A DNA stretch of 64,000 bases, from assembly GCA_027563935.2 (NCBI GenBank), contig JANVAS020000203.1, forward strand, positions 9,424,001 through 9,488,000, written 5' to 3'. Positions 21,186 through 33,800 of the stretch are shown here, piece after piece; the first letter of the stretch is position 1; every line of letters starts with the position of its first letter. Source of the DNA: Costus lasius (lineage: Eukaryota; Streptophyta; Magnoliopsida; Zingiberales; Costaceae). The translations under genes were made by a program, and so were the position numbers. The notes below the pieces were generated by a model. That model was given only the letters and a program-made list of their open reading frames with translations. It had not been told where the DNA came from and searched no databases.

Positions 21186-23262
21186 AGGAAAACAAGCTAG
21201 CATGCGAGGTTATCTAACAGGGCTTTCAAAAATATGTTTTTGGTATTTTAGATAAAAACTGAAGATTAATATGCTACTAAATTATATGCTAGATAATATT
21301 TGACCTAAGCATGCAATTATAAACTACAAAATAAATTGCAACTAGCATGCTCTTACAAACAAAACTATAACTAAACATGTGGTTAACTACTCTATGGCTA
21401 AACATGCATTTCTAAAACATTAAAAGATAATATTGTAAAGAAGCGCTCACCATGCGATCCTTGAGAATAGAAGGTTCGTCCTTCCCGATCTTCAATGGTC
21501 CTACTCTGACGGAAGGAGTTGCTTCATTACAAACACACCAACACAACAAACCCAAACATGCTTGGGTATAATGTTATTAAATGGCACTTACAATGAAATT
21601 TCAAGAGGGGAGGTTAAGCCTCCAAATTCCTCTTGCTAACAAGATCAAACACACTACTTAACTAATCTAATTAAAGAGGATGTGTTGCTCATGTCTTGGG
21701 TGGAGAAGGCCTTGTAAGTCTCGGCCATAGATGAGTCCTTGAAGATGTCTCATCTTGTGGATTCCCTTTTGATGCCGAGAGCTTCAAGAGACAAAGGAAA
21801 TCTATTAGTGATGAGAGAAAATCAGATAAACATCAAGTACAAACAAGGGACAAAGGAGAGTGTTCGGTTTGGGGGATGATGTTGTTGAAGCCTCTTGATA
21901 TTAATGTAGAAGTTCCTTGCTCCACTTGTTGTTGAAGGTAAAGAACTTGCGCCTCCAATTGTTGAGGAAGATGATGTTGACGAGACCTTCAAACAAGAGA
22001 GAAAACAAGTGAATCAAAGGGAGACAACAAATCAAAACAACTTACTAGAGGGGAAGAGGGGGATTTGTTCTCAAGCGTTGAAGCCCTTTGAAGATGAGAT
22101 GCGCCATGATGATGGAGTTGATAAGTGTTGCGCCATTGGTTGATGAAGAGGATGTAGGTGCGTCAAGAGTTTGTTGTAGGGTATGGAGAAGGTTGCGCCA
22201 CCAAGGTTGAAGAAGATGTTCTTGCGCCAAGTTGATGAAGAGATGATATGTGCCACTTGAAGGTTGAGGGTGATGCTCCTTTGCGCAATGGATGGTGAGA
22301 GCTTTGATAGAAGGGTTAGCGAAGGGAACCGTGGCCCTTGGAAGAAGAAGTGAAGATAGGTGACACAAGCACCTCAGAGGAGAAGGGGAAAGGAGAGGGC
22401 GACACAAGCACCCAAGGTTGCTAGGCAACTAATCGACATTTCATTATCCAAAAACTAATTCAGGTCACATGCGAGAGCAAGCTTTGTAGCCTCTTTTCCT
22501 CAACGTTACAAAAGATCAATTTAAGAAAGAAAATCTTAATCTTGAATGCTTTGTCATGGCAATGGCTCCATGGGTCGAAATTGGCTTGAAAACTTCCCAT
22601 ATTTGAGTGTGAACGCCAACAATTGCTTGCTTGGTTGTCTTGCTTGGCCGAATTCTTTTTCTTGAAACCTTTCCTTCTTTGGCTTGCATGAATATGGTAT
22701 TCTAACAATAAAAACTGAATCTAAACATGCATACTAAATCAACAAACTAAATATGAAACATGAAATTCACCATATTCTAAAACTAAATTACACTAAACAT
22801 GTGATCTAATGATCTAAGGCTACGCATGCTATCCTAAAACTCAACAATTTTAAACTAGAATTGAAAAACTAGGAGGGATACTTACAAAGCGACCCTTGAG
22901 AATAGAAGAGTCGTATCGTCCCGGTCTTGAAGGAGTTGATTCATGGATGTTCTCTTGGAGATATAGTTCCTTGGAGAGTGGTTGAAGATCTTTGTGCTAA
23001 GTGTTGATGAAGGAGATGGACTAGATGCGCCAAGGGTTGCTTGATCCTTGAGATGAAGGGATCCTATCTTTTGCGTCACCTACAAGATTCAACAAGTTAA
23101 ACAACGACGAACCAAACAAATAATAACAAGAGTAAGTTAGAGAGGCTTGGCCGATTGAGTGTCTACATGATGCATGCAATGCAAAGGTGCCTTAGGGTAC
23201 CCATAAACTAGGGTAGCCTTAAGCTCCATTTATATTTTCTTGGGTCATGGTCTCTACCCCCA
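21186..23262. other. Unassigned AT-rich repeat DNA
   Basis: No protein-like frame. Two related blocks occur: ATCCTTGAGAATAGAAGG with CCCGATCTTCAATGG near 21457-21495, and CCCTTGAGAATAGAAGAG with CCCGGTCTTGAAGGAG near 22892-22935, each preceded by sequence full of ACTAAACATG words. A stretch at ~21900-22420 repeats GTTGAAGAAGATG/TTGCGCCA motifs. This looks like eroded LTR or leader sequence from an unplaced element, probably on the minus strand. Confidence 0.4.
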
Positions 23263-23514
23263 TCAGTTACCCATCTCTTCCATGTAGTTCCCCAACGCCT
23301 CGACGACCTGGTGAATGTGGCTCATGGCTCTAGACATCCTCCCCCATGGAACCCATGATCTTCTCCATGCACTGCTCTTGTCTATACATCTGCGCGGAGA
23401 GAGCCTAAAATCCGGGGTCCTGATAAGTCTGCCATCCACTCTGATCAGGAGTTGCACGATATGAAGATGATCCAGCAGCTCCATGCTGTGGTGGATCGAC
23501 AGCTCTAGGAGGTG
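23263..23514 (-). pseudogene. Retroelement ORF1-like pseudogene, 3' part
   Basis: Continuation of the ORF1-like protein interrupted by Copia E. The minus strand first reads PPRAVDPPQHGAAGSSSYR and YQDPGF, a stop, then LSAQMYRQEQCMEKIMGSM in one frame, then SRAMSHIHQVVEALGNYMEEMG in another. So there is at least one stop and one frameshift. The Gln/Met-rich coiled tail is typical of plant retroelement ORF1 C-termini. Confidence 0.5.
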
Positions 23515-23519
23515 AGGAA
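23515..23519. repeat. Target site duplication of Copia E, left copy
   Basis: AGGAA immediately before TGTTGGGG; the partner is at 54228-54232. Confidence 0.93.
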
Positions 23520-23653
23520 TGTTGGGGTATGCCCTTAAGGCTAATGTTTGAGGCCTTGGGGATTATATCAGTATCATGTATAAACTCTATGTTTATAAAG
23601 GCAATGGTTGTTATTCAGGTTGTTATATTATCTGCTGCAATACATATACTTCT
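23520..23653 (+). repeat. E 5' LTR, first 134 bp
   Basis: It matches 52558-52691 and is cut by Gypsy H at CTTCT. Continues at 45293. Confidence 0.93.
23649..23653. repeat. Target site duplication of Gypsy H, left copy
   Basis: CTTCT before TGTAACATCC; the partner is at 45288-45292, and E's unsplit LTR has it once. Confidence 0.92.
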
Positions 23654-26600
23654 TGTAACATCCCTCAGAATCACACCCCACACGCATACAAGTAAAATAC
23701 GGGGTTTCAAAAATTTTTTTACTCTTCCATTAAAACACAAGAAGAAAGCGGCATCGAAGGACATTACTACGGAACAGAAAACCGCACAGAACTGAATAGG
23801 ATCGATTACTAGGAAATAGAAATCCGGAAATCCAGAAAAATCCGGCAGCAAGTATTCTAAACTACTGCTGCACAGACACATATCTTGTAACAACAACAAA
23901 CGTCCACACTACACATATGTGGAATTTCAGAAATATACAGAACTGATTATTCAGATACTAAAATAAACAACACAAATTCGGTTACACATCTCAAATCGGA
24001 CATTTCAAAATAAGAACCAATTCAATAAAAGAATCCAAGACTTGTATCCAATAATTTAAACGAAACAACTATAATATAGTATCCTGAAAACAGGCATAAG
24101 CCCTCAGGAGATAAAACATGTCATATAGGTCATAATAAATTAGGCACGCAGGCCTGATAAATCTTTAGAAGACTATTCTTAGAAATGACATCAAACATTA
24201 GCGTCATATTAGCTGTAGCAATTACTGTCTTGATGTCTCACCTGAAAACATTTAAACAACGGAGGTGAGCTAAAAAGCTCAGTGAGTAAAAGACACTAAA
24301 AGTCATCCATAGTACACATCAAAAATATCATACTTAAGTTGAAATTCTTTTTATTTAACAGATAAGATAAATCAACTTAACATGCATGCTCATATCAGAA
24401 ACAAACACAATCAAATACAGATACTTGTAACAATAGGCATCAAACAGGTAGGATATGAATATACCAACCCATACCAACTATCCACACCGCCTAATACATC
24501 TAAATACAGATCGAAACAGAACTACAGAAATCAGAACTGACAGACAGAAAATTAGAATTTTCAGAGTCCAAAAGGATAGTCTACATCGGAAACAGAAAGG
24601 CCACAGAAGGCCTGATGACCACAGAAGGTCTGACCCCACCTCTGCCGAGGACGAGACAATGCATGCATATCAGAAACAGAATGGTAGAGGAGATATCAGT
24701 GGGTGGCCCCCGTCTTGTCAGGACGTGGCACTCTGGTCTCCAATACCCAGAACAGAATGGTAGAGGAGGTATTAGTGGGTGGCCCCCGTCTTGTTAGGAC
24801 GTGGCACTCTGGCCTCCAAAACCCAGAACTGAATGGTAGAGGAGGTATCAGTGGGTGGCCCCCGTCTTGTTAGGACGTGGCACTCTGGCCTCCAAAACCC
24901 AGAACTGAATGGTAGAGGAGGTATCAGTGGGTGGCCCCCGTCTTGTTAGGACGTGGCACTCTGGCCTCCAATACCCAGAACTGAATGGTAGAGGAGGTAT
25001 CAGTGGGTGGCCCCCGTCTTGTTAGGACGTGGCACTCTGGCCTCCAATACCCAGAACAGAAATAGTGTCTCAAGGGTCGTAGTAGACTATCAGCACCATT
25101 ACAGCGCCACAGAAGGAGGGTAAGGACACGGAAGAGTGCTACACTAGGGCATAATTTTACAGAACAGATTATACTGAAACAGAGAAGTAGGATCAACCAC
25201 TACTTAATTCTTACATTATGCCCAAAGTCTAACAAACCAGAAAATGACACACCCCAATATCCAGTCCTTAAACACAGAACAGAAATTATATGAGTGAATT
25301 CCTTACAACTAACCTTAATTCATGTCAAACCATTCTATGTTCTCACAAATGTTTTAACACATTCAAGGTTTTCAGAAACTTCACAACATATAAACAGAAC
25401 AGGAAATATCCACATAACAAACAATTAAATACAGAACCGAAATTATTCATATAACAAACATTTAAATACAGAACAGAAATTATTCATGAAATAATCTCCT
25501 CAAAATTCCTAAAACCGTGAGCTATAAAATTACTGTAAGGGGCGCCACTTTCAGAACCTTAACAGAACGTACAAATTTCATGTAATTAATTTCAGTCCCC
25601 CACTACAGATAATTTTAATTACACGTTTGTGAAGAAAATTGACAAAAGCCCCAAAATTGGCTCGAACTATATTTTCGAAAATTCCTAAGTTCTTAGTTAA
25701 ATCCCCAATTTTGTTTTCTCTAAAATTTCTCATCAAACAAATAAATTTTAGAAGAACTACAGACCACAATTTAAGAGGTTAAACCATACAATGTAAATTT
25801 TTCTCACAAAGGAATATTCGTCTAACCAAAACATAGCAGATTTATATTGTCAGTTTGCAAAATATATTTTTAGTCCAATTTCGAACCAAAGCTAGTCAAT
25901 ATTGTATTCAAAATGAAGCTCTCTGAATCTAGTTTCCAATAAAACTGGTTTCACAAGATTTCGAATTTTAGACAGGAAGATATAAGGGTTCGAAAATAGG
26001 AAGGTCAGAATTTCAGATTTCAAGAAAACAGATTCATATATCAGACTTGCGACATTTATTTCAGATCCAATAACTAATCGAAAATAGGCGTTATGGGAGT
26101 CAAAATAAAGCTCTTCGAGCCTACGGTCTAATAAAACTGATTTGACAAGATTTCGAGCTATACCTAGGGAGATATGATGGTTCGAACACATAAAGGTCGA
26201 AATCCAGAATTTCAGAAAACTGATTTTGTACAGCTGGATTGCAATACAGATTGAAATACGAATACCGCTCGGATATGGTCGATATCATATTCAAATTAAA
26301 TCCAAACATATCTAGTTTCATACAAAATTTATCTCGTGCGATTTGGATCTATAGGCCATGAGATATTGGGGTTATAGTACACAAAGGTCAGATTAACGAA
26401 TGCAGATTTCAGCAGAACAGGATTTTAAAACCCTATAATTATTTGAATTCAACCCCATACGAATAATCATGGCAAATAACGAATTTTAATTCAGATTAGA
26501 CTCCTTAGGATCGAATTACTCACCAGAAAAAAATCGCCCACAGAGAAAACGCCAAAACAGAGGATCAGGGATCTCCAGAAAGTTCGTCCACCACCAGTCT

Positions 26601-27047
26601 GCCACCACCAGCGTCAGAAATTTGCAGGAGCGCCAAGCACAGTGAGGGGCGACAACACAGGCGGCTAGGGCAAGAAACAAACCAAAAATCGTGAGGGAGA
26701 GGAGCTCTCACGAATTTTCCCCCTTTTTTTTTATTTTTTTTCCACCCCAAATGGATCCAAGATCCAATAACCCAATTAACTTAAGTGGAAATCGGCTTTA
26801 ATGGGCTTACCTGGGCTTAACCACCATGCGCCACTCCAATAACACAGAAATATGCGCCACCATGGTGGAAGAATTCCAGGAGCAAATAGTCAAGGTTGAG
26901 GGTTCGAAGCCCCAACAAAAATAATTATTTTTGCCCTGTAGGGAAAAGTCCTACAATTAGGCAAAAATCCCAAAATTTTAACCGATAAAAATACAGAAAC
27001 TGAATTTCTAACCTTAAATCATAATTCAGAAAATCAAGGGCGTTACA
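23654..27047 (-). repeat. H 3' LTR
   Basis: 3394 bp, five minisatellite units. Differs from the H 5' LTR by one 76-bp unit and roughly a dozen base changes noticed by eye. ORFs within it recur in all four LTRs and are not protein-like. Confidence 0.92.
24679..25058 (-). repeat. 76-bp minisatellite, 5 units (H 3' LTR)
   Basis: Units start at 24679, 24755, 24831, 24907 and 24983, each exactly 76 bp with a core GGCCCCCGTCTTG...GACGTGGCACTCTGG. The first unit is the most divergent (GAGATATCAGTG, GTCAGG). Confidence 0.95.
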
Positions 27048-27060
27048 TCCTCCCCCCTTA
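27048..27060 (-). other. Polypurine tract of H
   Basis: The minus strand reads TAAGGGGGGAGGA next to the TGTAACGCCC start of the 3' LTR. Confidence 0.85.
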
Positions 27061-27075
27061 TAGAGCTTTAGTCCT

Positions 27076-27428
27076 CTAAAGCTGACCAAGCCCGTCACTG
27101 AACAGGTGAGGATGCTCCTTTCTCATCTCTGCTTCAACCTCCCAAGAGGCTTCTTCAACAGACTGATTTCCCCAGATGACTTTCACAAGTGGAATAACCT
27201 TATTCCTCAGCACTTTCTCTTTTCTATCTTCAATTCTGAGAGGTTTCACCACAAAAGTCATGTTCTCTTCAAGCTGGAGAGGTTCCAACTCCAGAACATG
27301 AGAAGGATCAGAACAATATTTTCTGAGTGCAGAAACATGGAACACATTATGGAGGTGTTCCAGTGATGGGGGCAGAGCAAGTCGATATGCCACAGGTCCA
27401 ATCCTCTCAATGATATCAAAGGGACCAA
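27076..27428 (-). pseudogene. H pol C-terminus (GPF/Y and chromodomain-like tail)
   Basis: The last ~117 codons of H's polyprotein, separated from the rest by G: integrase GPF/Y end ([32 protein letters not shown]), then a chromodomain-like tail ([43 protein letters not shown]) as in Tekay/Del chromoviruses. The tail is thought to target integration to heterochromatin. The apparent ATG here is internal to the original protein. Confidence 0.88.
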
Positions 27429-30400
27429 TGTAACGCCCTTGATTTTCTGAATTATGATTTAAGGTTAGAAATTCAGTTTCTGTATTTTTATCGGTTAAAA
27501 TTTTGGGATTTTTGCCTAATTGTAGGACTTTTTCCTACAGGGCAAAAATAATTATTTTCGTTGGGGCTTCGAACCCTCAACCTTGACTATTTGCTCCTGG
27601 AATTCTTCCACCATGGTGGCGCATATTTCTGTGTTATTGGAGTGGCGCATGGTGGTTAAGCCCAGGTAAGCCCATTAAAGCCGATTTCCACTTAAGTTAA
27701 TTGGGTTATTGGATCTTGGATCCGTTTGGGGTGGAAAAAAAAATAAAAAAAGGGGGAAAATTCGTGAGAGCTCCTCTCCCTCACGATTTTTGGTTTGTTT
27801 CTTGCCCTAGCCGCCTGTGTTGTCGCCCCTCACTGTGCTTGGCGCTCCTGCAAAATTTCTGACGCTGGTGGTGGCAGACTGGTGGTGGACGAACTTTCTG
27901 GAGACCCCTGATCCCCTGTTTTGGCGTTTTCTCTGTGGGCGATTTTTCTGGTGAGTAATTCGATCCTAAGGAGTCTAATCCGAATTAAAATTCGTTATTT
28001 GCCATGATTATTCGTATGGGGTTGAATTCAAATAATTATAGGGTTTTAAAATCCTGTTCTGCTGAAATCTGCATTCGTTAATCTGACCTTTGTGTACTAT
28101 AACCCCAATATCTCATGGCCTATAGATCCAAATCGCACGAGATAAATTTTGTATGAAACTAGATATGTTTGGCTTTAATTTGAATATGATATCGACCATA
28201 TCCGAGCGGTATTCGTATTTCAATCTGTATTGCAATCCAGCTGTACAAAATCAGTTTTCTGAAATTCTGGATTTCGACCTTTATGTGTTCGAACCATCAT
28301 ATCTCCCTAGGTATAGCTCGAAATCTTGTCAAATCAGTTTTATTAGACCGTAGGCTCGAAGAGCTTTATTTTGACTCCCATAACGCCTATTTTCGATTAG
28401 TTATTGGATCTGAAATAAATGTCGCAAGTCTGATATATGAATCTGTTTTCTTGAAATCTGAAATTCTGACCTTCCTGTGTTCGAACCCTTATATCTTCCT
28501 GTCTAAAATTCGAAACTTGTGAAACCAGTTTTATTGGAAACTATATTCAGAGAGCTTCATTTTGAATACAATATTCACTAGCTTTGGTTCGAAATTGGAC
28601 TAAAAATATATTTTGCAAACTGACAATATAAATCTGCTATGTTTTGGTTAGACGAATATTCCTTTGTGAGAAAAATTTACATTGTATGGTTTAACCTCTT
28701 AAATTGTGGTCTGTAGTTCTTCTAAAATTTATTTGTTTGATGAGAAATTTTAGAGAAAACAAAATTGGGGATTTAACTAAGAACTTAGGAATTTTCGAAA
28801 ATATAGTTCGAGCTAATTTTGGGGCTTTTGTCAATTTTCTTCACGAGCGTGTAATTAAAATTATCTGTAGTGGGGGACTGAAATTAATTACATGAAATTT
28901 GTACGTTCTGTTAAGGTTCTGAAAGTGGCGCCCCTTACAGTAATTTTATAGCTCACGGTTTTAGGAATTTTGAGGAGATTATTTCATGAATAATTTCTGT
29001 TCTGTATTTAAATGTTTGTTATATGAATAATTTCTTTTCTGTATTTAATTGTTTGTTATGTGGATATTTCCTATTCTGTTTATATGTTGTGAAGTTTCTG
29101 AAAACCTTGAATGTGTTAAAACATTTGTGAGAACCTAGAATGGTTTGACATGAATTAAGGTTAGTTGTAAGGAATTCACTCATATAATTTCTGTTATGTG
29201 TTTAAGGACTGGATATTGGGGTGTGTCATTTTCTAGTTTGTTAGACTTTGGGCATAATGTAAGAATTAAGTAGTGGTTGATCCTACTTCTCTGTTTCAGT
29301 ATAATCTGTTCTGTAAAATTATGCCCTAGTGTAGCACTCTTCCGTGTCCTTACCCTCCTTCTGTGGCGCTGTAATGGTGCTGATAGTCTACTACGACCCT
29401 TGAGACACTATTTCTGTTCTGGGTATTGGAGGCCAGAGTGCCACGTCCTAACAAGACGGGGGCCACCCACTGATACCTCCTCTACCATTCAGTTCTGGGT
29501 TTTGGAGGCCAGAGTGCCACGTCCTAACAAGACGGGGGCCACCCACTGATACCTCCTCTACCATTCAGTTCTGGGTTTTGGAGGCCAGAGTGCCACGTCC
29601 TAACAAGACGGGGGCCACCCACTGATACCTCCTCTACCATTCTGTTCTGGGTATTGGAGACCAGAGTGCCACGTCCTGACAAGACGGGGGCCACCCACTG
29701 ATATCTCCTTTACCATTCTGTTTCTGATATGCATGCATTGTCTCGTCCTCGGCAGAGGTGGGGTCAGACCTTCTGTGGTCATCAGGCCTTCTGTGGCCTT
29801 TCTGTTTCCGATGTAGACTATCCGTTTGGACTCTGAAAATTCTGATTTTCTGTCTGTCAGTTCTGATTTCTGTAGTTCTGTTTCGATCTGTATTTAGATG
29901 TATTAGGCGGTGTGGTTAGTTGGTATGGGTTGGTATATTCATATCCTACCTGTTTGATGCCTATTGTTACAAGTATCTGTATTTGATTGTGTTTGTTTCT
30001 GATATGAGCATGCATGTTAAGTTGATTTATCTTATCTGTTAAATAAAAAGAATTTCAACTTAAGTATGATATTTTTGATGTGTACTATGGATGACTTTTA
30101 GTGTCTTTTACTCACTGAGCTTTTTAGCTCACCTCCGTTGTTTAAATGTTTTCAGGTGAGACATCAAGACAGTAATTGCTACAGCTAATATGACGCTAAT
30201 GTTTGATGTCATTTCTAAGAATAGTCTTCTAAAGATTTATCAGGCCTGCGTGCCTAATTTATTATGACCTATATGACATGTTTTATCTCCTGAGGGCTTA
30301 TGCCTGTTTTCAGGATATTATATTATAGTTGTTTCGTTTAAATTATTGGATACAAGTCTTGGATTCTTTTATTGAATTGGTTCTTATTTTGAAATGTCCG

Positions 30401-30745
30401 ATTTGAGATGTGTAACCGAATTTGTGTTGTTTATTTTAGTATCTGAATAATCAGTTCTGTATATTTCTGAAATTCCACATATGTGTAGTGTGGACGTTTG
30501 TTGTTGTTACAAGATATGTGTGTCTGTGCAGCAGTAGTTTAGAATACTTGCTGCCGGATTTTTTCTGGATTTCCGGATTTCTATTTCCTAGTAATCGATC
30601 CTATTTAGTTCTGTGCGGTTTTCTGTTCCGTAGTAATGTCCTTCGATGCCGCTTTCTTCTTGTGTTTTAATGGAAGAGTAAAAAATTTTTGAAACCCCGT
30701 ATTTTACTTGTATGCGTGTGGGGTGTGATTCTGAGGGATGTTACA
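27429..30745 (+). repeat. G 5' LTR
   Basis: 3317 bp, TGTAACGCCC...GGATGTTACA, with four minisatellite units. A hairpin TGAGCT-TTTT-AGCTCA lies at 30116-30131. Confidence 0.92.
29415..29718 (+). repeat. 76-bp minisatellite, 4 units (G 5' LTR)
   Basis: Four exact-length units, reverse orientation of the H array. The same variant order holds at both edges, with the divergent unit (GGAGACC, GTCCTGAC) last. Confidence 0.95.
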
Positions 30746-30747
30746 GA

Positions 30748-30759
30748 TGGTATCAGAGC
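30748..30759 (+). other. Primer binding site of G
   Basis: TGGTATCAGAGC two bases after the LTR end. Confidence 0.9.
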
Positions 30760-30892
30760 AATTTTACTAGCAATTAGAAACTCCAGGGAAGGAAAACTCT
30801 GTTTGTGTATTGCTAGAAACCAAGTTAGGATCTGATTTGTGATTGAACATTGGTTGTTATTCTACCGTGTTATGTGATGCAGGTAAAAAAAA

Positions 30893-33800
30893 ATGGTGCG
30901 ACCAAGAGCTAGCAGTAGCAACGGTGATCAACAGTCTGATCTGAGGCAGGCCATGGAGGCTATGACTGCTATGATGCAACAACAGAACGCATTCATCCAG
31001 CAGCAAACTCAGATGATGCAGCAGCAGCAGGCGCAACACATGGAGGTTCAGCAACAGTTATTGCAGCGGCTGACGCAGACACCGTCTCAGACACAGTCAC
31101 AACCGGCTGGTTCTCCTCTGGGTGATGGCGCACATCAACGATATGCTCGGTTGGTTCGAGAGTTTCAGCATCTGAACCCGACTGCATTTTATGGTAGTCC
31201 GGGGCCTAGAGCTGCTGAGGATTGGCTTTTGACACTGGAGAAGATTTTCCAGGTTTTGCGCTGTGATGATGCAGACAAGCTATGTTTGTCTGTCTTTATG
31301 TTGCGAGGAGATGCTGAAGACTGGTGGAAGGGAGTCGTCAGACTGGCGGCAACTGAATCCAGAGTTGTTGATTGGCAGTACTTCATGATGAAGTTCAATG
31401 CTAAGTTTTTCCCCTCTAGCTTATCTGAGGAGCGCGAGGTGGAGTTTATTCATCTTGAGCAAGGCGATCTGACGGTGGATCAGTATGAAGCCACATTCGC
31501 TCGGTTGTCGGGGTATGCTCCTCACTTAGTCAACACCGAGGAAAGAAGAGCCAAGAAGTTTCAGCGGGGTTTGAGGAAAGACATCAGGACAAGGGTAGCT
31601 ATGCTACACTTGGAGTCTTATGCTGAAGTGGTAGACAGGGCTCGCACTGCTGAGAGGTGCATTGCTGAGATGGCTGTTGATACTATTTCAGTCACTGCAT
31701 CCGCCCCTACTTTTGTGACTTACGCACCCACTCTGGGTGGTAAGGATAAGAAGAATTTCAAGAAAGAGAAGAAAGACAATAAGGTGCAGACTGAGCCTGA
31801 TTTGGATCTGGCTAGAATTCCTGTGGTAAGAGAGTTTACTGACGTCTTCTCTGATGATTTATCTGGGTTACCACCCAGCAGAGAAGTTGAGTTTGGTATC
31901 GAGTTGTTGCCGGGCACGGCACCGGTATCTAAAGCTCCTTACAGGATGGCAACTTCAGAACTGACAGAGCTGAAGAAGCAACTGGAAGAACTATTAGAGA
32001 AGGGGTATATTCGACCCAGTGTTTCTCCATGGGGAGCACCTGTGTTATTTGTGAAGAAGAAGGATGGTACGTTGCGCATGTGCATCGATTACCGTCAACT
32101 CAACCAAGTGACTGTTAAGAATAAGTACCCATTACCCCGTATTGATGATCTCTTTGATCAGTTGCAGGGTGCTACTGTATTCTCTAAAATTGACTTGAGG
32201 TCTGGCTATTATCAGATGAGTGTTCGGGAGGAGGATGTACCTAAAACTGCATTCAGGACCAGGTATGGGCACTATGAATTTCTTGTTATGCCCTTTGGAC
32301 TGACAAATGCTCCTGCGGTGTTTATGGATCTGATGAACAGGGTATTTCATGAGCTCCTGGACAAATGTGTGGTCGTCTTCATTGATGATATTCTGATCTA
32401 CTCCAAGAATGCGCAAGACCACTCTCAGGATTTGCGCAAGGTGCTGGAGATTCTGCGGCTGAAGCGGCTATATGCTAAGGCCAGCAAATGTGAGTTCTGG
32501 CTAGATCAGATTGGTTTTCTGGGGCACATTATTTCTAGCCAGGGTGTGTCTGTGGATCCAGTGAAGGTGGAGGCCATTCTTCACTGGGGAAGACCAACTA
32601 TAGCGACTGAGGTCAGAAGTTTTCTGGGCTTAGCTGGATACTACCGCCGTTTTGTGGAAAGTTTTTCCAAGTTGGCTGGTCCTCTGACTAAGTTAACTAA
32701 AAAGAATTTGAAGTTTTTGTGGTCTGATGATTGTGAGTCTAGTTTTCAGGAACTGAAAAAGAGACTGACCAGTGCTCCTATCCTCATCATTCCCTGTGAT
32801 GGAGAGAAGTTCATTGTTTACACTGATGCCTCTGGTAAGGGTCTGGGTGCTGTACTGATGCAGCAAGGAAAAGTAGTCGCTTATGCTTCAAGGCAACTCA
32901 AAGATTACGAAGTAAACTACCCCACTCATGATCTGGAGTTGGCAGCTGTAGTTTTTGCCTTGAAAATCTGGAGGCACTATCTGTTTGGACAGACATTTGA
33001 ATTGTTTACAGATCACCAGAGCTTGAAGTATATCTTCACTCAGAAAGAGCTGAATATGAGACAGAGGCGATGGCTTGAATTGATAAAGGATTATGACTTC
33101 ACCATCCAATATCAGTCTGGTAAAGCCAATGTGGTGGCTGATGCGCTTAGTCGGTATCCTGTGACTCAGATAGCTACACTGCGAGTCCAGGAGTGGCGAC
33201 TATTGCAGGAGTTCAGTGACATGCATCTGAGTGTGACTCCGGGTGAGAGAGGCGGTCTTCTGGCTTCTCTCAGGGTTCAGTCAGACTTACTGCAGAGACT
33301 GAGATCAGGGCAGCAGTCAGATCAGGATATTCTACGGTGGAAAGAGAGGTCTGAGCAAGACTGGGATGAGAATTTCAGTATGTCGGATGATGGTCTCCTC
33401 AGATTTCATGGAAGGGTCTGTGTCCCTGAGGACCCTGAGTTGAGAAATGAAATTCTTAAGGAAAGTCATTGCACTAAGTATACCGTTCATCCTGGTAGTA
33501 CCAAGATGTATCAGGATCTGAAAAAGACTTTCTGGTGGCATGGTATGAAGAAGGATGTGCATTTGTTTGTGTCCAGATGTTTGACTTGCCAAACCGTGAA
33601 GGCTGAGCATCAGAGGCCGGGCGGTTTGATGCAGTCTCTCCCTATTCCTCAGTGGAAGTGGGAGCATATCAGTATGGACTTTGTGTGTGGGCTGCCCAAT
33701 ACCAGAAGGAATCATGATGCCGTATGGGTGATTGTGGACAGACTCACGAAGTCGGCTCACTTCTTACCGATCAAAATGACTTACAGTTTGGATCGGTTAG

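Noticed and set aside
27076..27393. Separate 105-codon gene MAYRLALPP...
   Set aside because: It is the displaced 3' end of H's polyprotein; the ATG is internal, and G encodes Val-Ala-Tyr at the same place.
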